Assembly (NCBI GenBank): GCA_038237225.1
Contig: JBBRYX010000005.1
Location: forward strand, 62,001 to 126,000
Source: DASVUC01 sp038237225
Lineage (GTDB): Bacteria; Planctomycetota; Phycisphaerae; Tepidisphaerales; Tepidisphaeraceae
Direction of reading: 5' to 3'
Length of the DNA: 64,000 nt
Shown piece by piece: positions 8,788 through 17,390 of the stretch. How positions within the stretch are numbered: position 1 is the stretch's first letter; each line of letters starts with the position of its first letter. Below the pieces are notes generated by a model. That model was not told the origin of the DNA. It made no database searches and saw nothing but the letters and a program-made list of their open reading frames with translations. Position numbers and translations under genes: made by a program.

Positions 8788-8840
8788 CACGGGCAAGATG
8801 CCGGTGCCACATTCAAACACGGGCAAGATGCCCGTGCTAC
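8788..8840. repeat. Tandem pair of CACGGGC hairpins
   Basis: 8788-8810 and 8818-8840 both read CACGGGCAAGATGCC-G-GTG-C-AC. The second is a perfect 7-bp stem (CACGGGC/GCCCGTG) followed by CTAC; the first has lost a base. Relatives sit at 11776-11798 and 34668-34692. The pair fills the gap between scpA and the RidA gene. Confidence 0.7.
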
Positions 8841-8849
8841 AGTGGATGA

Positions 8850-9737
8850 TCAAGAATGTTCGGGCCCTTCGCTTGCGGTGTCCTGACGATTGACGGCGGC
8901 GGAACTGGCGTCATCGGGTTCTTCGGTGGTTTCGGTGGCGAGATGGAGGGAGGCGTGGGCGTAGGTTTTTCGGTGTTCTTCGGGGGCGGGGACGATTGCG
9001 ATGTCGTCGGCGGCGCTGGCTTGCTCTACGAGGATTTTTTTTTCCCGGATTAATTCGAGAAGCGCCAAGAAGACGCCGATCATTTCGCTGCGGCTTTTGC
9101 GACCGAGGATGAGTTGGCGGAGGGTAAGCTTGCCTTCGCGGGCGAGGCGGTCTTCGATGTCGGCGGCGTGGAGATCGATCGGGGTGTCGTCGTAGGTGAC
9201 CTCGTGGTAGCGGGGCTTCTTCCCCCCTACCTCTTTCATGAGGCGGTTGAAGGCGGTGAGGAGGTCCCAGATCTGGACCTCGTCGAGATCGACAGGCGGG
9301 GGTTCGTCGGATTCGCCGGCGAGCTTCACGGGAATCCGCGGGAAGCGATCCTGATGGGAGAGCTGGCGCTGCTCGAGCATCATGGCGTTGTCTTTGAACT
9401 GTTTGTATTCGAGAAGCTTCTGAACGAGTTCGAAGCGGGGATCGGCGAGTTCCTGGGCGGCGGTGGCCTCCTGGCCTTCTGCCAGCTTCGGCTTGGGGAG
9501 GAGCATGGCGGATTTGATTTCCATCAGGGTTGCGGCCATGACGAGAAAATCGCCGGCGATGTTGATGTCGAAACCCTCCTCCTTGGACATGGCGCGGATC
9601 ATGTTGACGTAGGTCATGTACGTTTCGGTGATGCGGGCGATGGGGATGTCGTAGATGTCGAGCTCATCGCGCTTGATGAGATAGAGGAGGAGATCAAGGG
9701 GGCCATTGTACACGGGGAGATCAACGCGATATTCCAT
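8850..9737 (-). CDS. scpA: Segregation and condensation protein A
   Basis: 295 residues. ScpA is the kleisin that bridges the two SMC heads in the bacterial condensin. The kleisin N-terminal motif VYNGPLDLLLYLIKRDELDIYDIPI is unmistakable, followed by DFLVMAATLMEIKSAMLLP. The C-terminal winged-helix part contains ILGRKSRSEMIGVFLALLELI. The last 40 residues are a polar extension (TTEEPDDASSAAVNRQ) beyond the usual family end. No scpB or smc is adjacent. Confidence 0.92.
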   Translation of the reverse strand: MEYRVDLPVYNGPLDLLLYLIKRDELDIYDIPIARITETYMTYVNMIRAMSKEEGFDINIAGDFLVMAATLMEIKSAMLLPKPKLAEGQEATAAQELADPRFELVQKLLEYKQFKDNAMMLEQRQLSHQDRFPRIPVKLAGESDEPPPVDLDEVQIWDLLTAFNRLMKEVGGKKPRYHEVTYDDTPIDLHAADIEDRLAREGKLTLRQLILGRKSRSEMIGVFLALLELIREKKILVEQASAADDIAIVPAPEEHRKTYAHASLHLATETTEEPDDASSAAVNRQDTASEGPEHS

Positions 9738-9774
9738 GGTAGCTCCGATCGATTTTCAAAATGGATTCTCGCGG

Positions 9775-10092
9775 CTATCGATAAGGAATTCGTAATCGAT
9801 CCGCTTCCGCCGGTGTTAGACCCATCGCGACAGTAACATCGAGCGTCACGTCGGAGCCTTTGGCCTCTTTGCAAGCCTCAAGCACAACCTCGGCTCGTTC
9901 ATCGGCTTCCAGAGACTGCCACTCATCCCACACGACATAGACATGGACCAGGCGCTGCGCGGCATCTCGTTCTTCGAGAATCACCGGCTGGCCGGCGCCC
10001 GGCTGCGGATTCCGCCATTCTTTTACGAGGTGCTGCACGAGCTGTTCGCCTTTGGGACTGGGCCGGCGCGGACCAATTTGTTTCAAGGGCAT
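9775..10092 (-). CDS. Small protein of unknown function, coupled to upstream gene
   Basis: 105 residues from the ATG at 10092, chosen because a GGAGG lies 5 bases upstream and the start follows the previous stop by 2 bases. The frame is open further upstream. The protein has a basic start (MPLKQIGPRRPSPKG), then a compact alpha/beta region with LVHVYVVWDEWQSLEADERAEVVLEAC and an Asp/Thr-rich strand. No signal peptide or membrane segment. I do not recognise the family. The tight spacing suggests it works with the protein encoded just upstream. Confidence 0.6.
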   Translation of the reverse strand: MPLKQIGPRRPSPKGEQLVQHLVKEWRNPQPGAGQPVILEERDAAQRLVHVYVVWDEWQSLEADERAEVVLEACKEAKGSDVTLDVTVAMGLTPAEADRLRIPYR

Positions 10093-10094
10093 GA

Positions 10095-10598
10095 TTACCT
10101 CCAGAGCCGGTCTCTGTTGATTCGAAACCAACCTGCATCATCATAAGCTCGGCGAATGTCATATTCACCGGCAAGATCCGGAAAATATCGCATGCTGACC
10201 CACCACGTATGGTACATCCGGTTGCTTCGGTGAATCAGCGCAGGTTGCAAGTCCGAATCCAGAGGTCGATTCTGGTGCGCTCGCCTGAAGTGCAGATAGG
10301 TCGCGAAAAAGCGAAGACTATGCCATGCCTCGTGGTCGACACTCCGATCAATCGCGTTCAGGAATTGTCGCTCAGGGACAAATGACCCCACGTTCCAAAC
10401 CGCGGCAGGCGTGAACCCGTCGATGCGCAGGCAGGCATACTTCAGCCACATCTCCACAGCGAAACCGAGATTGTAGATCGCGCCTCCAAACTGCCCCTGT
10501 GTCCCGAGTTGCAGCCCATCCCAGTACCGCTGCTCGGCAGCCATTGCTAGTTCCGACAACGTTGAAAATCGGGATTGCAGGCGCGCGCGAAGATTCAT
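10095..10598 (-). CDS. Possible HEPN-like helical protein
   Basis: 167 residues, mostly helical, rich in Trp, Tyr and Arg. An early helix AIYNLGFAVEMWLKYACL resembles the first helices of HEPN-fold proteins, and RSNRMYH near residue 128 fits a loose R-x5-H pattern. These hints are weak and no clear RNase motif is proven. It is followed directly by a small soluble protein gene in the manner of toxin-antitoxin or defence pairs, but that is inference only. The unit is divergent from kdsD. Confidence 0.55.
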   Translation of the reverse strand: MNLRARLQSRFSTLSELAMAAEQRYWDGLQLGTQGQFGGAIYNLGFAVEMWLKYACLRIDGFTPAAVWNVGSFVPERQFLNAIDRSVDHEAWHSLRFFATYLHFRRAHQNRPLDSDLQPALIHRSNRMYHTWWVSMRYFPDLAGEYDIRRAYDDAGWFRINRDRLWR

Positions 10599-10736
10599 CG
10601 TGAGCTCTCAACCAAGTTGGCTCTCTCCCGCAATCACTCCGCTGCAAATGTGCGTGAAACTGGGCTCGATGAGCATCCTAAACCGGATCGCCTGCACTTC
10701 ACATCCCGCGCCGACGCCGTATCATTCGATCTCCAG

Positions 10737-11744
10737 ATGTTCAGCGACCTTCGCAACTTCGCGCGGCAGGTGATTCAGATTGAATCGGACGCGGTGCGCT
10801 CGATGACGGGGGCGATTGAGTCGCCGGCATTTGAGGCGTCGGTGCGGCTGATTCTGGATTGTCCCGCGACGACGCTGACATGCGGGGTGGGGAAGGCGGG
10901 GCATATTGCGCGGAAGGTTTCGGCGACGCTGGCGTCGACGGGAACGCCTTCGCACTTTCTGTCGCCGACGGATGCGGTTCATGGAGATCTGGGGTCGATT
11001 CGAAGCGGAGATTTGATTTTGATTTTCTCGGCGAGCGGCGAATCGGATGAGATTCTGCGGCTGCTGTCGATCGTGAAGAAGCTGGATCATCCGGTGATTT
11101 CGATAACGGCGAGCGCGCAGACGACGCTGGGGCGGCACTCGACGCATGTCCTGCCCATTGGGAGGATTGAAGAGGCGTGTCCGCTGGGGCTGGCGCCGAG
11201 CGCATCGACGACGGCGATGCTGGCGCTGGGAGATGCGCTGGCTCTTTCGGTGATGAAGGTTCGGAATTTTTCGAGCGACGAGTTTGCGCTTTTTCATCCG
11301 GCGGGACAGTTGGGGCGGAAGCTGATCAAGGTGAAAGAAGCGATGACGTTTCGGATTGGGGAGAATCTTGCGGTGCAGTCAGACCTGCTTACGGTTGGCG
11401 AGGTGCTTCACAACGTCTCGGCAATTAAGCGCCGGAGCGGAGCGGTGATTCTGATTGATGGAAAGAATAAGCTGTCGGGGATTTTTACGGATGGGGATCT
11501 TCGGCGGTTGGTGACGGACGATGATGGAACGGGGCTTCGAAGACCGATCCTGCAGGTGATGCATCGGGACCCGAAGCGGGTGAATGCCGAGGCGCTGGCA
11601 TCGGAAGCAATGGCGATTTTGCGCCAGCATCGGATTGACGAGTTGCCGGTGGTGAATGATTCTGACGAACCTGTGGGGTTGATCGACGTCCAGGATCTCG
11701 TCGTGCTGAAGATGCTGGATGTGGAGGATGAGCGCGATACCTAA
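10737..11744 (+). CDS. kdsD: Arabinose-5-phosphate isomerase, KpsF/GutQ type
   Basis: 335 residues from the ATG at 10737 (MFSDLRNFARQVI); the longer open frame to 10575 runs into the divergent gene and is rejected. An N-terminal SIS domain has CGVGKAGHIARK and LIFSASGESDE, and the catalytic histidine region AVHGDLGSI. Two CBS domains follow at about 205-330 (MTFRIGENLAVQ; MHRDPKRVNAEALASEAM). The enzyme converts ribulose-5-phosphate to arabinose-5-phosphate, the first step to Kdo. An LptC/LptA-like gene follows 67 bases downstream, as in Gram-negative kdsD-lpt clusters, which supports an outer-membrane glycolipid role. Confidence 0.88.
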   Translation: MFSDLRNFARQVIQIESDAVRSMTGAIESPAFEASVRLILDCPATTLTCGVGKAGHIARKVSATLASTGTPSHFLSPTDAVHGDLGSIRSGDLILIFSASGESDEILRLLSIVKKLDHPVISITASAQTTLGRHSTHVLPIGRIEEACPLGLAPSASTTAMLALGDALALSVMKVRNFSSDEFALFHPAGQLGRKLIKVKEAMTFRIGENLAVQSDLLTVGEVLHNVSAIKRRSGAVILIDGKNKLSGIFTDGDLRRLVTDDDGTGLRRPILQVMHRDPKRVNAEALASEAMAILRQHRIDELPVVNDSDEPVGLIDVQDLVVLKMLDVEDERDT

Positions 11745-11775
11745 GAGAGCGAGAGAGTAATTTCCGAGTCGTTAA

Positions 11776-11798
11776 CACGGGCAGGATGCCCGTGCTAC
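11776..11798. repeat. CACGGGC hairpin repeat between kdsD and the Lpt-like gene
   Basis: CACGGGC-AGGAT-GCCCGTG followed by CTAC: a perfect 7-bp stem, same family as 8788-8840. It ends 13 bases before the GTG start of the next gene, so in mRNA the hairpin would sit just upstream of the ribosome-binding region. Confidence 0.7.
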
Positions 11799-11811
11799 GG
11801 GATGATTTATT

Positions 11812-14800
11812 GTGCGTTCAATTCTGGTTATCTGCGCGACGATCGTTTTGATTGCGGTTGGTTTCTTTGCGTACCTGTGGTTTCAACCGGCGGTGGCGGA
11901 GCGGCCGATCAATAAGATCGCGGCGCGACAGGCGGCGTCGCGGCCCACGTCCACTCAAAAGATATCGGGACTCGGCAGCATTGATTCGGCGTGGATCCTG
12001 CGGATCGATCCGAAGACGGGGGAACTGGCGTCGCGGTTTCGGGGGGACCGGTATGACCCGCAGTCAGGGAACGTGGTGCTGGTGGATCACCCGGAGGCGG
12101 AGTTTTTCTCGAATGATGGAAAGCAGCGCATTCATATCGGCGGGCAGAAGGGACGGGTGCATGTTGCGGGGGTGGCGGCGAATCAGAAGCCGGGGACGTT
12201 TGCGGGGAAGATGGAAGCACCGAGCCGGGGGCTGCTGGAAGATGTGGTGGTCACGATTTTTGAGCCATCGGATGCTCGTGATCCTTCGGTGACGATCCGG
12301 ATGAATAACGCTTCGTTTGATAACGACGCGTTTCGGCTGGAGACGCAGTCGTTCATGGATCCGGCGACGGGGAAGCAGGTGGATGCGGACCAGGTGCCGG
12401 TGGAGCTGCGCGGGACGGATTATGATTTCGATGGTCGCGGGCTGGTGCTGCTGTGGAACGAGCGGGATCGCAAGCTTCAGTTGCTGGAGATTGCGCATGG
12501 GGAGCGATTGACGATCAAGAACCTGAAGCTGCTGAACAAGCCGGAGGTTGCGAACGGGCAGGCGCGGCGGCTTGATTCGCCGCTGGGAGAGATGCTGGCA
12601 TCGATCGATCCGGGGGCGGTGGTTCTGGTGCAGAATGTGCCGAAGAAACCGACGTTGGCGCAGCGGCAGAGGGCGGCTTCGCATCCTTCGCATCCTCTTC
12701 CCATAACACAACCGGCGACGCGACCGCGCATTGCGCGGGATCTTTCGCCGACGGTTTATCGGGCGACGTTTCATGATGCGGTGAAGATTTTTGAGGCGGA
12801 GACGCAGGTTGCGACGGCGGACGTGATGAACGTGGACTTTCTGCAGGGGTCGAGCAAATCCGCGACGCAGCCGAGCACGGGGCCGGGTACGCAGAGCACG
12901 ACACGAGCATCACGCCGATCTACAGTTTCGAGGCCTGGCCAAGAGGCGAATGTTCAGAACACGGCGTCATCGGAGCCTGTTTCGGGGCCGGCGACGGAGC
13001 AGTCCGGGGCGACGACGCAGGCTTCTACCAAGCCGCAGGGTCCGATTACGATCAAGTGGACGGGGAAGCTGCGGGTGGTGCCGCTGGAGGGTGTTCCGGC
13101 ACCGGCGTTGACGCCGAACAAGGCGCTCGTTCAGCTTGTGGGGAACCCGGTGACGCTGGACCGGGACCAGTCGCGGATCACGTGCGGCGAAGCGAGCTAC
13201 AACAGCGCGGATCAATCGGCGGATCTTCGAGGGTCGGCGTCGATGCCGCTGGTGAAGATGACGGATGCGCACGGCGCGGTCGTCACGACGCCGCACATGA
13301 TTTACACGGAGAATTCTCCGACGGAGAAAATCGCCAACCTGATCGGGCCGAGCACGGCGGAGATTCCGGACCATAGTGAGCCGGGGAAGAGCCAGACAAT
13401 CAGGACGCGGTGGCAGGACAGGTGCACGCTTCAGTTCATTACCGATGCACAGGGACGGACGTATATCAGCAAGGCCAATCTGAATGGGGCGGTGGTCGTT
13501 AATCATCCGAAGCTGGACCTGACGAGCAATTCGATGGCGCTGGCTTTTGCTCCTGCTCCTGCGAAGCATCCGACGACGGTTGCTGCGACGTCTCCCGCGC
13601 AGACGCTTGATGCACAACTGAGGCAGGTGGTCGCGACGGGGGATGTGGTGGCGGAAATGCGCGATTCGGAGAACAACAAATCGTCGATTGCGACCCGGCA
13701 ACTCAAGGTGGATACCGATGTTGATGCGCATGGCGGCACGTTTGCCCGCATGATCGAGGCTATCGAGGACGTTCACACGCACGGCAGCAGCGGCGATCTG
13801 ACGGCGGGCTATTTGATTGCGAAGCTAAAGCCCTCGACTCGCAAAGCAACTACGCAGATTAGAGCGACGGAACCGGCGACGGATCTTGCGACGACGAAGC
13901 CGAAGGAAGATTCACTCTTTGCGTCTGGCGCGGATCTGGAGTCGCTTGTCGCGAGAGACACAGTTCGTTTCGCGACGACGCAAGGCTCGGCGATGGCGGA
14001 CACGCTGGAGATCAGTTCCACGGATGGGCCGCAGCGGATTCACCTTCTTGGGGAACCGGCCTCGGTGACCACGGGGACCTCGATCGTGACGGGGAAGCGG
14101 ATCAACTTTACGCCTTCGCTGAATCTGGCGGAGATTCCGGGAGCGGGGAAGCTTCATGCGACAAGCCAGCCTTCGACCCGCCCCACCACCATGGCAGTTG
14201 CGGCAGCGGCTACGGGGCCGGCAGCTAGTCGTCCATCGGCGCTGCAAGGCGTGGAATCCGTGGACATTGAATGGGAGGGAAATGCGCTGATCAACGGCAA
14301 CACGGATCAGATTCATATCTCCGATAATGTGCGGGTTGTGTCGAAGCAACCGGATGGGACGACGAACACGGCGACGTCCAAGCAACTGGTGGCGACGCTT
14401 GTGAATCGTGCTGCGACACAGCCGACGACGCAAGCTGTTGCGTCCTCGCGATCGGCGACCATCAGGAAGTCGAAAGAGGGCAGCGGGCCGCTCATGCAGG
14501 ATAAGGACATCGCAACAGCGACGCTGATTGGGGATGTGGAAGTGAAATCGGAACTTCTGGCGCCGGGGGGAGCGCTTATGCGCGGCTTCAATCTGTTCAC
14601 GCAGACGCTGACGTATGACAAAGTTCATGGGAAAATGATCGTTCCGGCACCGGGGCAGATGCTTTACCAGGATCATCGCGCCTCGGCCGAGGCGAAGGTG
14701 GAGGGGCCTACGGTGGGTTCCGGTCGCGGCGCTTCGGCTTTTGAGTGGAAGGACTCGTTGATTTACGACGAGCCGGCGCATCAGGCGACGCTTAAAGGGG

Positions 14801-15165
14801 ACGTTCGGATCGTGCATCGTCCGGAGAACAATAACGATCAGCCGTTTAAGCTTGATGCGCAGACGGTGATTGCGGACTTTGGCGCAACATCTGCCACGCA
14901 ACCGGCGGACAAAGAGAAGATGCATTTGAATTTGGTGACGGCGAGAGATCAGGTGCACGTGAGTTCCGCGCGGGCGACCGTTGATGCGTTTGAGCTGACG
15001 TTTAATCCGGTCACCTCGACCGTGATTGCAAGCGGGACGGATGCAAATCCGGGGACGCTTTACGATAACAACACGGGTTCCACGACGGTCTTCACGAAGG
15101 TGGAGTGGAACACGGAAACGGATCAGTTCTCGGTTACGAAGGCGAGCGGTCGGATGCGGCGATAA
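11812..15165 (+). CDS. Very large LptC/LptA (OstA)-like exported protein
   Basis: 1117 residues from a GTG. One N-terminal membrane anchor (residues 3-25) is followed by repeated beta-strand units of the OstA/LptA type, for example ATLIGDVEVKSELL, LIYDEPAHQATLKGDVRIV, and ARDQVHVSSARATVDAFELTFNP at the end. These are joined by Ala/Thr/Pro/Gln-rich linkers (TQPSTGPGTQSTTRAS). LptC is a single-anchor beta-jellyroll of about 190 residues and LptA of about 180, so this could be a chain of several such units. It would span the periplasm and pass LPS along. The kdsD neighbour supports this. The family call is by eye and would need a profile search. Confidence 0.6.
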   Translation: MRSILVICATIVLIAVGFFAYLWFQPAVAERPINKIAARQAASRPTSTQKISGLGSIDSAWILRIDPKTGELASRFRGDRYDPQSGNVVLVDHPEAEFFSNDGKQRIHIGGQKGRVHVAGVAANQKPGTFAGKMEAPSRGLLEDVVVTIFEPSDARDPSVTIRMNNASFDNDAFRLETQSFMDPATGKQVDADQVPVELRGTDYDFDGRGLVLLWNERDRKLQLLEIAHGERLTIKNLKLLNKPEVANGQARRLDSPLGEMLASIDPGAVVLVQNVPKKPTLAQRQRAASHPSHPLPITQPATRPRIARDLSPTVYRATFHDAVKIFEAETQVATADVMNVDFLQGSSKSATQPSTGPGTQSTTRASRRSTVSRPGQEANVQNTASSEPVSGPATEQSGATTQASTKPQGPITIKWTGKLRVVPLEGVPAPALTPNKALVQLVGNPVTLDRDQSRITCGEASYNSADQSADLRGSASMPLVKMTDAHGAVVTTPHMIYTENSPTEKIANLIGPSTAEIPDHSEPGKSQTIRTRWQDRCTLQFITDAQGRTYISKANLNGAVVVNHPKLDLTSNSMALAFAPAPAKHPTTVAATSPAQTLDAQLRQVVATGDVVAEMRDSENNKSSIATRQLKVDTDVDAHGGTFARMIEAIEDVHTHGSSGDLTAGYLIAKLKPSTRKATTQIRATEPATDLATTKPKEDSLFASGADLESLVARDTVRFATTQGSAMADTLEISSTDGPQRIHLLGEPASVTTGTSIVTGKRINFTPSLNLAEIPGAGKLHATSQPSTRPTTMAVAAAATGPAASRPSALQGVESVDIEWEGNALINGNTDQIHISDNVRVVSKQPDGTTNTATSKQLVATLVNRAATQPTTQAVASSRSATIRKSKEGSGPLMQDKDIATATLIGDVEVKSELLAPGGALMRGFNLFTQTLTYDKVHGKMIVPAPGQMLYQDHRASAEAKVEGPTVGSGRGASAFEWKDSLIYDEPAHQATLKGDVRIVHRPENNNDQPFKLDAQTVIADFGATSATQPADKEKMHLNLVTARDQVHVSSARATVDAFELTFNPVTSTVIASGTDANPGTLYDNNTGSTTVFTKVEWNTETDQFSVTKASGRMRR

Positions 15166-15252
15166 TCCGCGTCTGGTGAATTGCCGGGAGTGCTCGCGCG
15201 TTTTCTTCCGCGTTGAGTCGCGCCCTACAATCGTGCATCACAGGAGCCAGAC

Positions 15253-15633
15253 ATGAACTTTGATCACGTTGCACTTCCCTCGAACGACATCCCGGCGACG
15301 GTGGCCTGGTATGAGGAGCATTTCAACGCGCTGGTGCTGTATCAAGACAAGACGTGGGCGTTTTTGGAGGTGGGCGGGCAGAAGCTGGCGTTGGTGACGC
15401 CGACACAGCATCCGCCGCATGTTGCGTGGCGGGTGTCTGAAGAGACGCTGGCGGAGGCTTCGCAGCGGACGAAGGTTCCGATTGATTCGCATCGGGATGG
15501 GACGAAGGGGATTTACATTCACGATCCGGCTGGGAATGCGCTGGAACTGATTTGTTATCCGAAGGGGGAAACGGTTTATGAGAAGGGGAAGGATACTGCT
15601 GTAGTAACTGTTGATTCTGGACCGCGAGATTAG
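15253..15633 (+). CDS. VOC-family (glyoxalase-like) protein
   Basis: 126 residues of a single vicinal-oxygen-chelate domain. It begins MNFDHVALPSNDIPATVAWYEEHFNA and ends with KGIYIHDPAGNALELICYP. The first His (near residue 5) and the Glu in ALELICYP match the metal-ligand positions of the fold, but the middle part is short. Activity is unknown: members include glyoxalase I, dioxygenases and resistance proteins. It ends 13 bases before the convergent DedA gene. Confidence 0.82.
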   Translation: MNFDHVALPSNDIPATVAWYEEHFNALVLYQDKTWAFLEVGGQKLALVTPTQHPPHVAWRVSEETLAEASQRTKVPIDSHRDGTKGIYIHDPAGNALELICYPKGETVYEKGKDTAVVTVDSGPRD

Positions 15634-15646
15634 GGCGGATTCTTTG

Positions 15647-16417
15647 TCATTCGGATTTTATCTCGGGCGGGGGCGTTGCCGGACCGGCGCCTTTTACTCT
15701 GTGGACGACCTTGCCGGCGGTCTGACCGACGGCGGATTTCATTTTTTCGCCGGCGGCTCCGAAGCGCTCGACGACTTTCGCCTCGGTTTCCATGACTTGA
15801 TCCTTGTGGCGGCGGTTCCAGATGATCCAGAGGAACACGCCGATTGCGAGAACGATGGCGCCGAGAATGAACCAGTGCTTGAAGCGTTTGATGTTGTGTT
15901 CGTTGAGGTTGGAGCCGAGCCAGTAGCCAAGGGCGACGAACAAACCGCCACTGACGATGGCGGCGATTCCATCGACGATGACGAACTTCCAGAAGTTGAA
16001 GCGAAGCGCCCCTGCCGCGACGACCATGGCGCCGCGGATGCCCGCGAGCATGCGTCCGACGGCAACGACGGCGACGCCGTATTTCTCGAACATTTTCTCG
16101 GCGCGCTCGATCCGCTTATGCGTGAGATGTTTGCCCACCAGAGGAAGGCGGGTAACGTTCAACCCGTATTTTTTGCCGAGCTGATAGAGGACGATGTCGC
16201 CGCCGATGATACCGCTCCAGGCGACGACCGCGGCGATGGCGAGGTGCATTTTCCCGGTCGCGCAGAGCGCGCCGGCGACAATGAGCGGGACGTCTTCCGG
16301 CAGCGGCAATCCGAGGCCGCATGCAAACAGCAGCCCGAAGAGGACGAAGTAGCCGCCAGCCTCTACCAGATGCTCAACCGTTTGAACGCTGCCTGCGAGA
16401 ACTTCCATGTACTGCAC
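15647..16417 (-). CDS. DedA-family membrane protein
   Basis: 256 residues. The SNARE-associated DedA domain is seen in LGLPLPEDVPLIVAGAL, GDIVLYQLGKKYG, and the conserved GRMLAGIRGAMVVAAGALRF (family G-R-x3-G-x-R). Five or so membrane helices end near residue 195, with a charged cytoplasmic tail (about residues 200-256, ending PATPPPEIKSE). DedA proteins are flippases or scramblases for undecaprenyl phosphate and phospholipids, and support envelope homeostasis. Confidence 0.88.
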   Translation of the reverse strand: MQYMEVLAGSVQTVEHLVEAGGYFVLFGLLFACGLGLPLPEDVPLIVAGALCATGKMHLAIAAVVAWSGIIGGDIVLYQLGKKYGLNVTRLPLVGKHLTHKRIERAEKMFEKYGVAVVAVGRMLAGIRGAMVVAAGALRFNFWKFVIVDGIAAIVSGGLFVALGYWLGSNLNEHNIKRFKHWFILGAIVLAIGVFLWIIWNRRHKDQVMETEAKVVERFGAAGEKMKSAVGQTAGKVVHRVKGAGPATPPPEIKSE

Positions 16418-16625
16418 GCTTCCGTGTTAAAAGGCGGTCGATTGTAAGGGGGGTACGACGTGGGGAAAACCGACCATCGGCCGAATCCGCAAAAGGGAGG
16501 CACGCAGGAACCGGACAAGGCGATCTTTGCAACTTTGTATCGGGTGAAGCATCAGATGTAATACTGTCTCTGAAAATGTTCGCGAATTGCGCTAAATTGT
16601 CATGCTGAGAGGGTGTGAGTTTTTA

Positions 16626-16684
16626 GTAGCCTGGGCGTCTCGCCCATGTTCTTCTGAAGAACATGGGCGAGACGGCCATGCTAC
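16626..16684. repeat. 59-bp intergenic hairpin
   Basis: Two 29-base arms separated by one base match at 27 of 29 positions: 16626-16654 begins GTAGCCTGGGCGTCTCG, and 16656-16684 is its complement ending GCCATGCTAC. The core TGGGCGTCTCGCCCATG recurs at 20473-20493. The gap 16418-16822 (405 bases) otherwise holds only the DedA upstream region and a small GCGGCAAAGCCGC hairpin near 16801. Confidence 0.8.
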
Positions 16685-16822
16685 TGTGGAAAAGGTCACA
16701 ACCTCTGAGGTAAACCGAAGCATCTTGCATCGATCACCGCTCCAGCAAGATCTTTCACGGAGTAGCGTTCAGGATGACAGTCTTTTCATGCATCGCGGGT
16801 GCGGCAAAGCCGCGTGATGGGC

Positions 16823-17257
16823 TCAGATGTAATACATCGACTGAAGGTGCCCGGCTCGGGCGACATGCTCCATCAGTTGATCGAGCGTCATGTCATTAAG
16901 GACCTCCTCGGTCGCTTCAGTGAGTCGGTCGTTGATGAGGTGGACGGCGATTTCGCCGGGTGTCATGTCGGTGGTCGAGGGTGATTCGCGCGTGGTGAGT
17001 CGGCCTTCGAGGCGACGAATCAGATCGCCTACCTGGATCTGGCGCGCGGGGCGGGCGAGTCGATAGCCGCCTCCGCTGCCGACTTTGCTGTCGAGAAAGC
17101 CGCCGCGCCGGAGGGCGAGCAGGATGGCTTCGAGGAATTTGTTGGGCAGGTTCTCCTGATGCGCAAGATCCTTGGATTGCACGAACTGGCCGGGTCCCTG
17201 GCGGGCCAGCGCCACGATTGCTCGCAATCCGTATTCGGTTCTCTTGGAGAGCCGCAA
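16823..17257 (-). CDS. Rrf2-family transcription regulator lacking cysteines
   Basis: 144 residues. The winged helix-turn-helix start MRLSKRTEYGLRAIVALARQ, then SKDLAHQENLPNKFLEAILLALRRGGFLDS and SGGGYRLARPA, is the Rrf2 pattern. The usual three cysteines that bind an Fe-S cluster (as in IscR, NsrR) are absent: the protein has none. It is therefore like CymR-type Rrf2 proteins, which sense ligands or partners. It is divergent from dsbD and may control it. Confidence 0.88.
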   Translation of the reverse strand: MRLSKRTEYGLRAIVALARQGPGQFVQSKDLAHQENLPNKFLEAILLALRRGGFLDSKVGSGGGYRLARPARQIQVGDLIRRLEGRLTTRESPSTTDMTPGEIAVHLINDRLTEATEEVLNDMTLDQLMEHVARAGHLQSMYYI

Positions 17258-17390
17258 AATAAGTCCTTTAGCGTGCTTGTCACGCGCTGATTGCGAGATG
17301 GCGATGTTGAGCGCGTTGGTCTCGCTGCGATCCTAGATCGTACGGGCTGGACTCGATGCGTCAACGAAGCCACGATGCAGGCAATACCGT

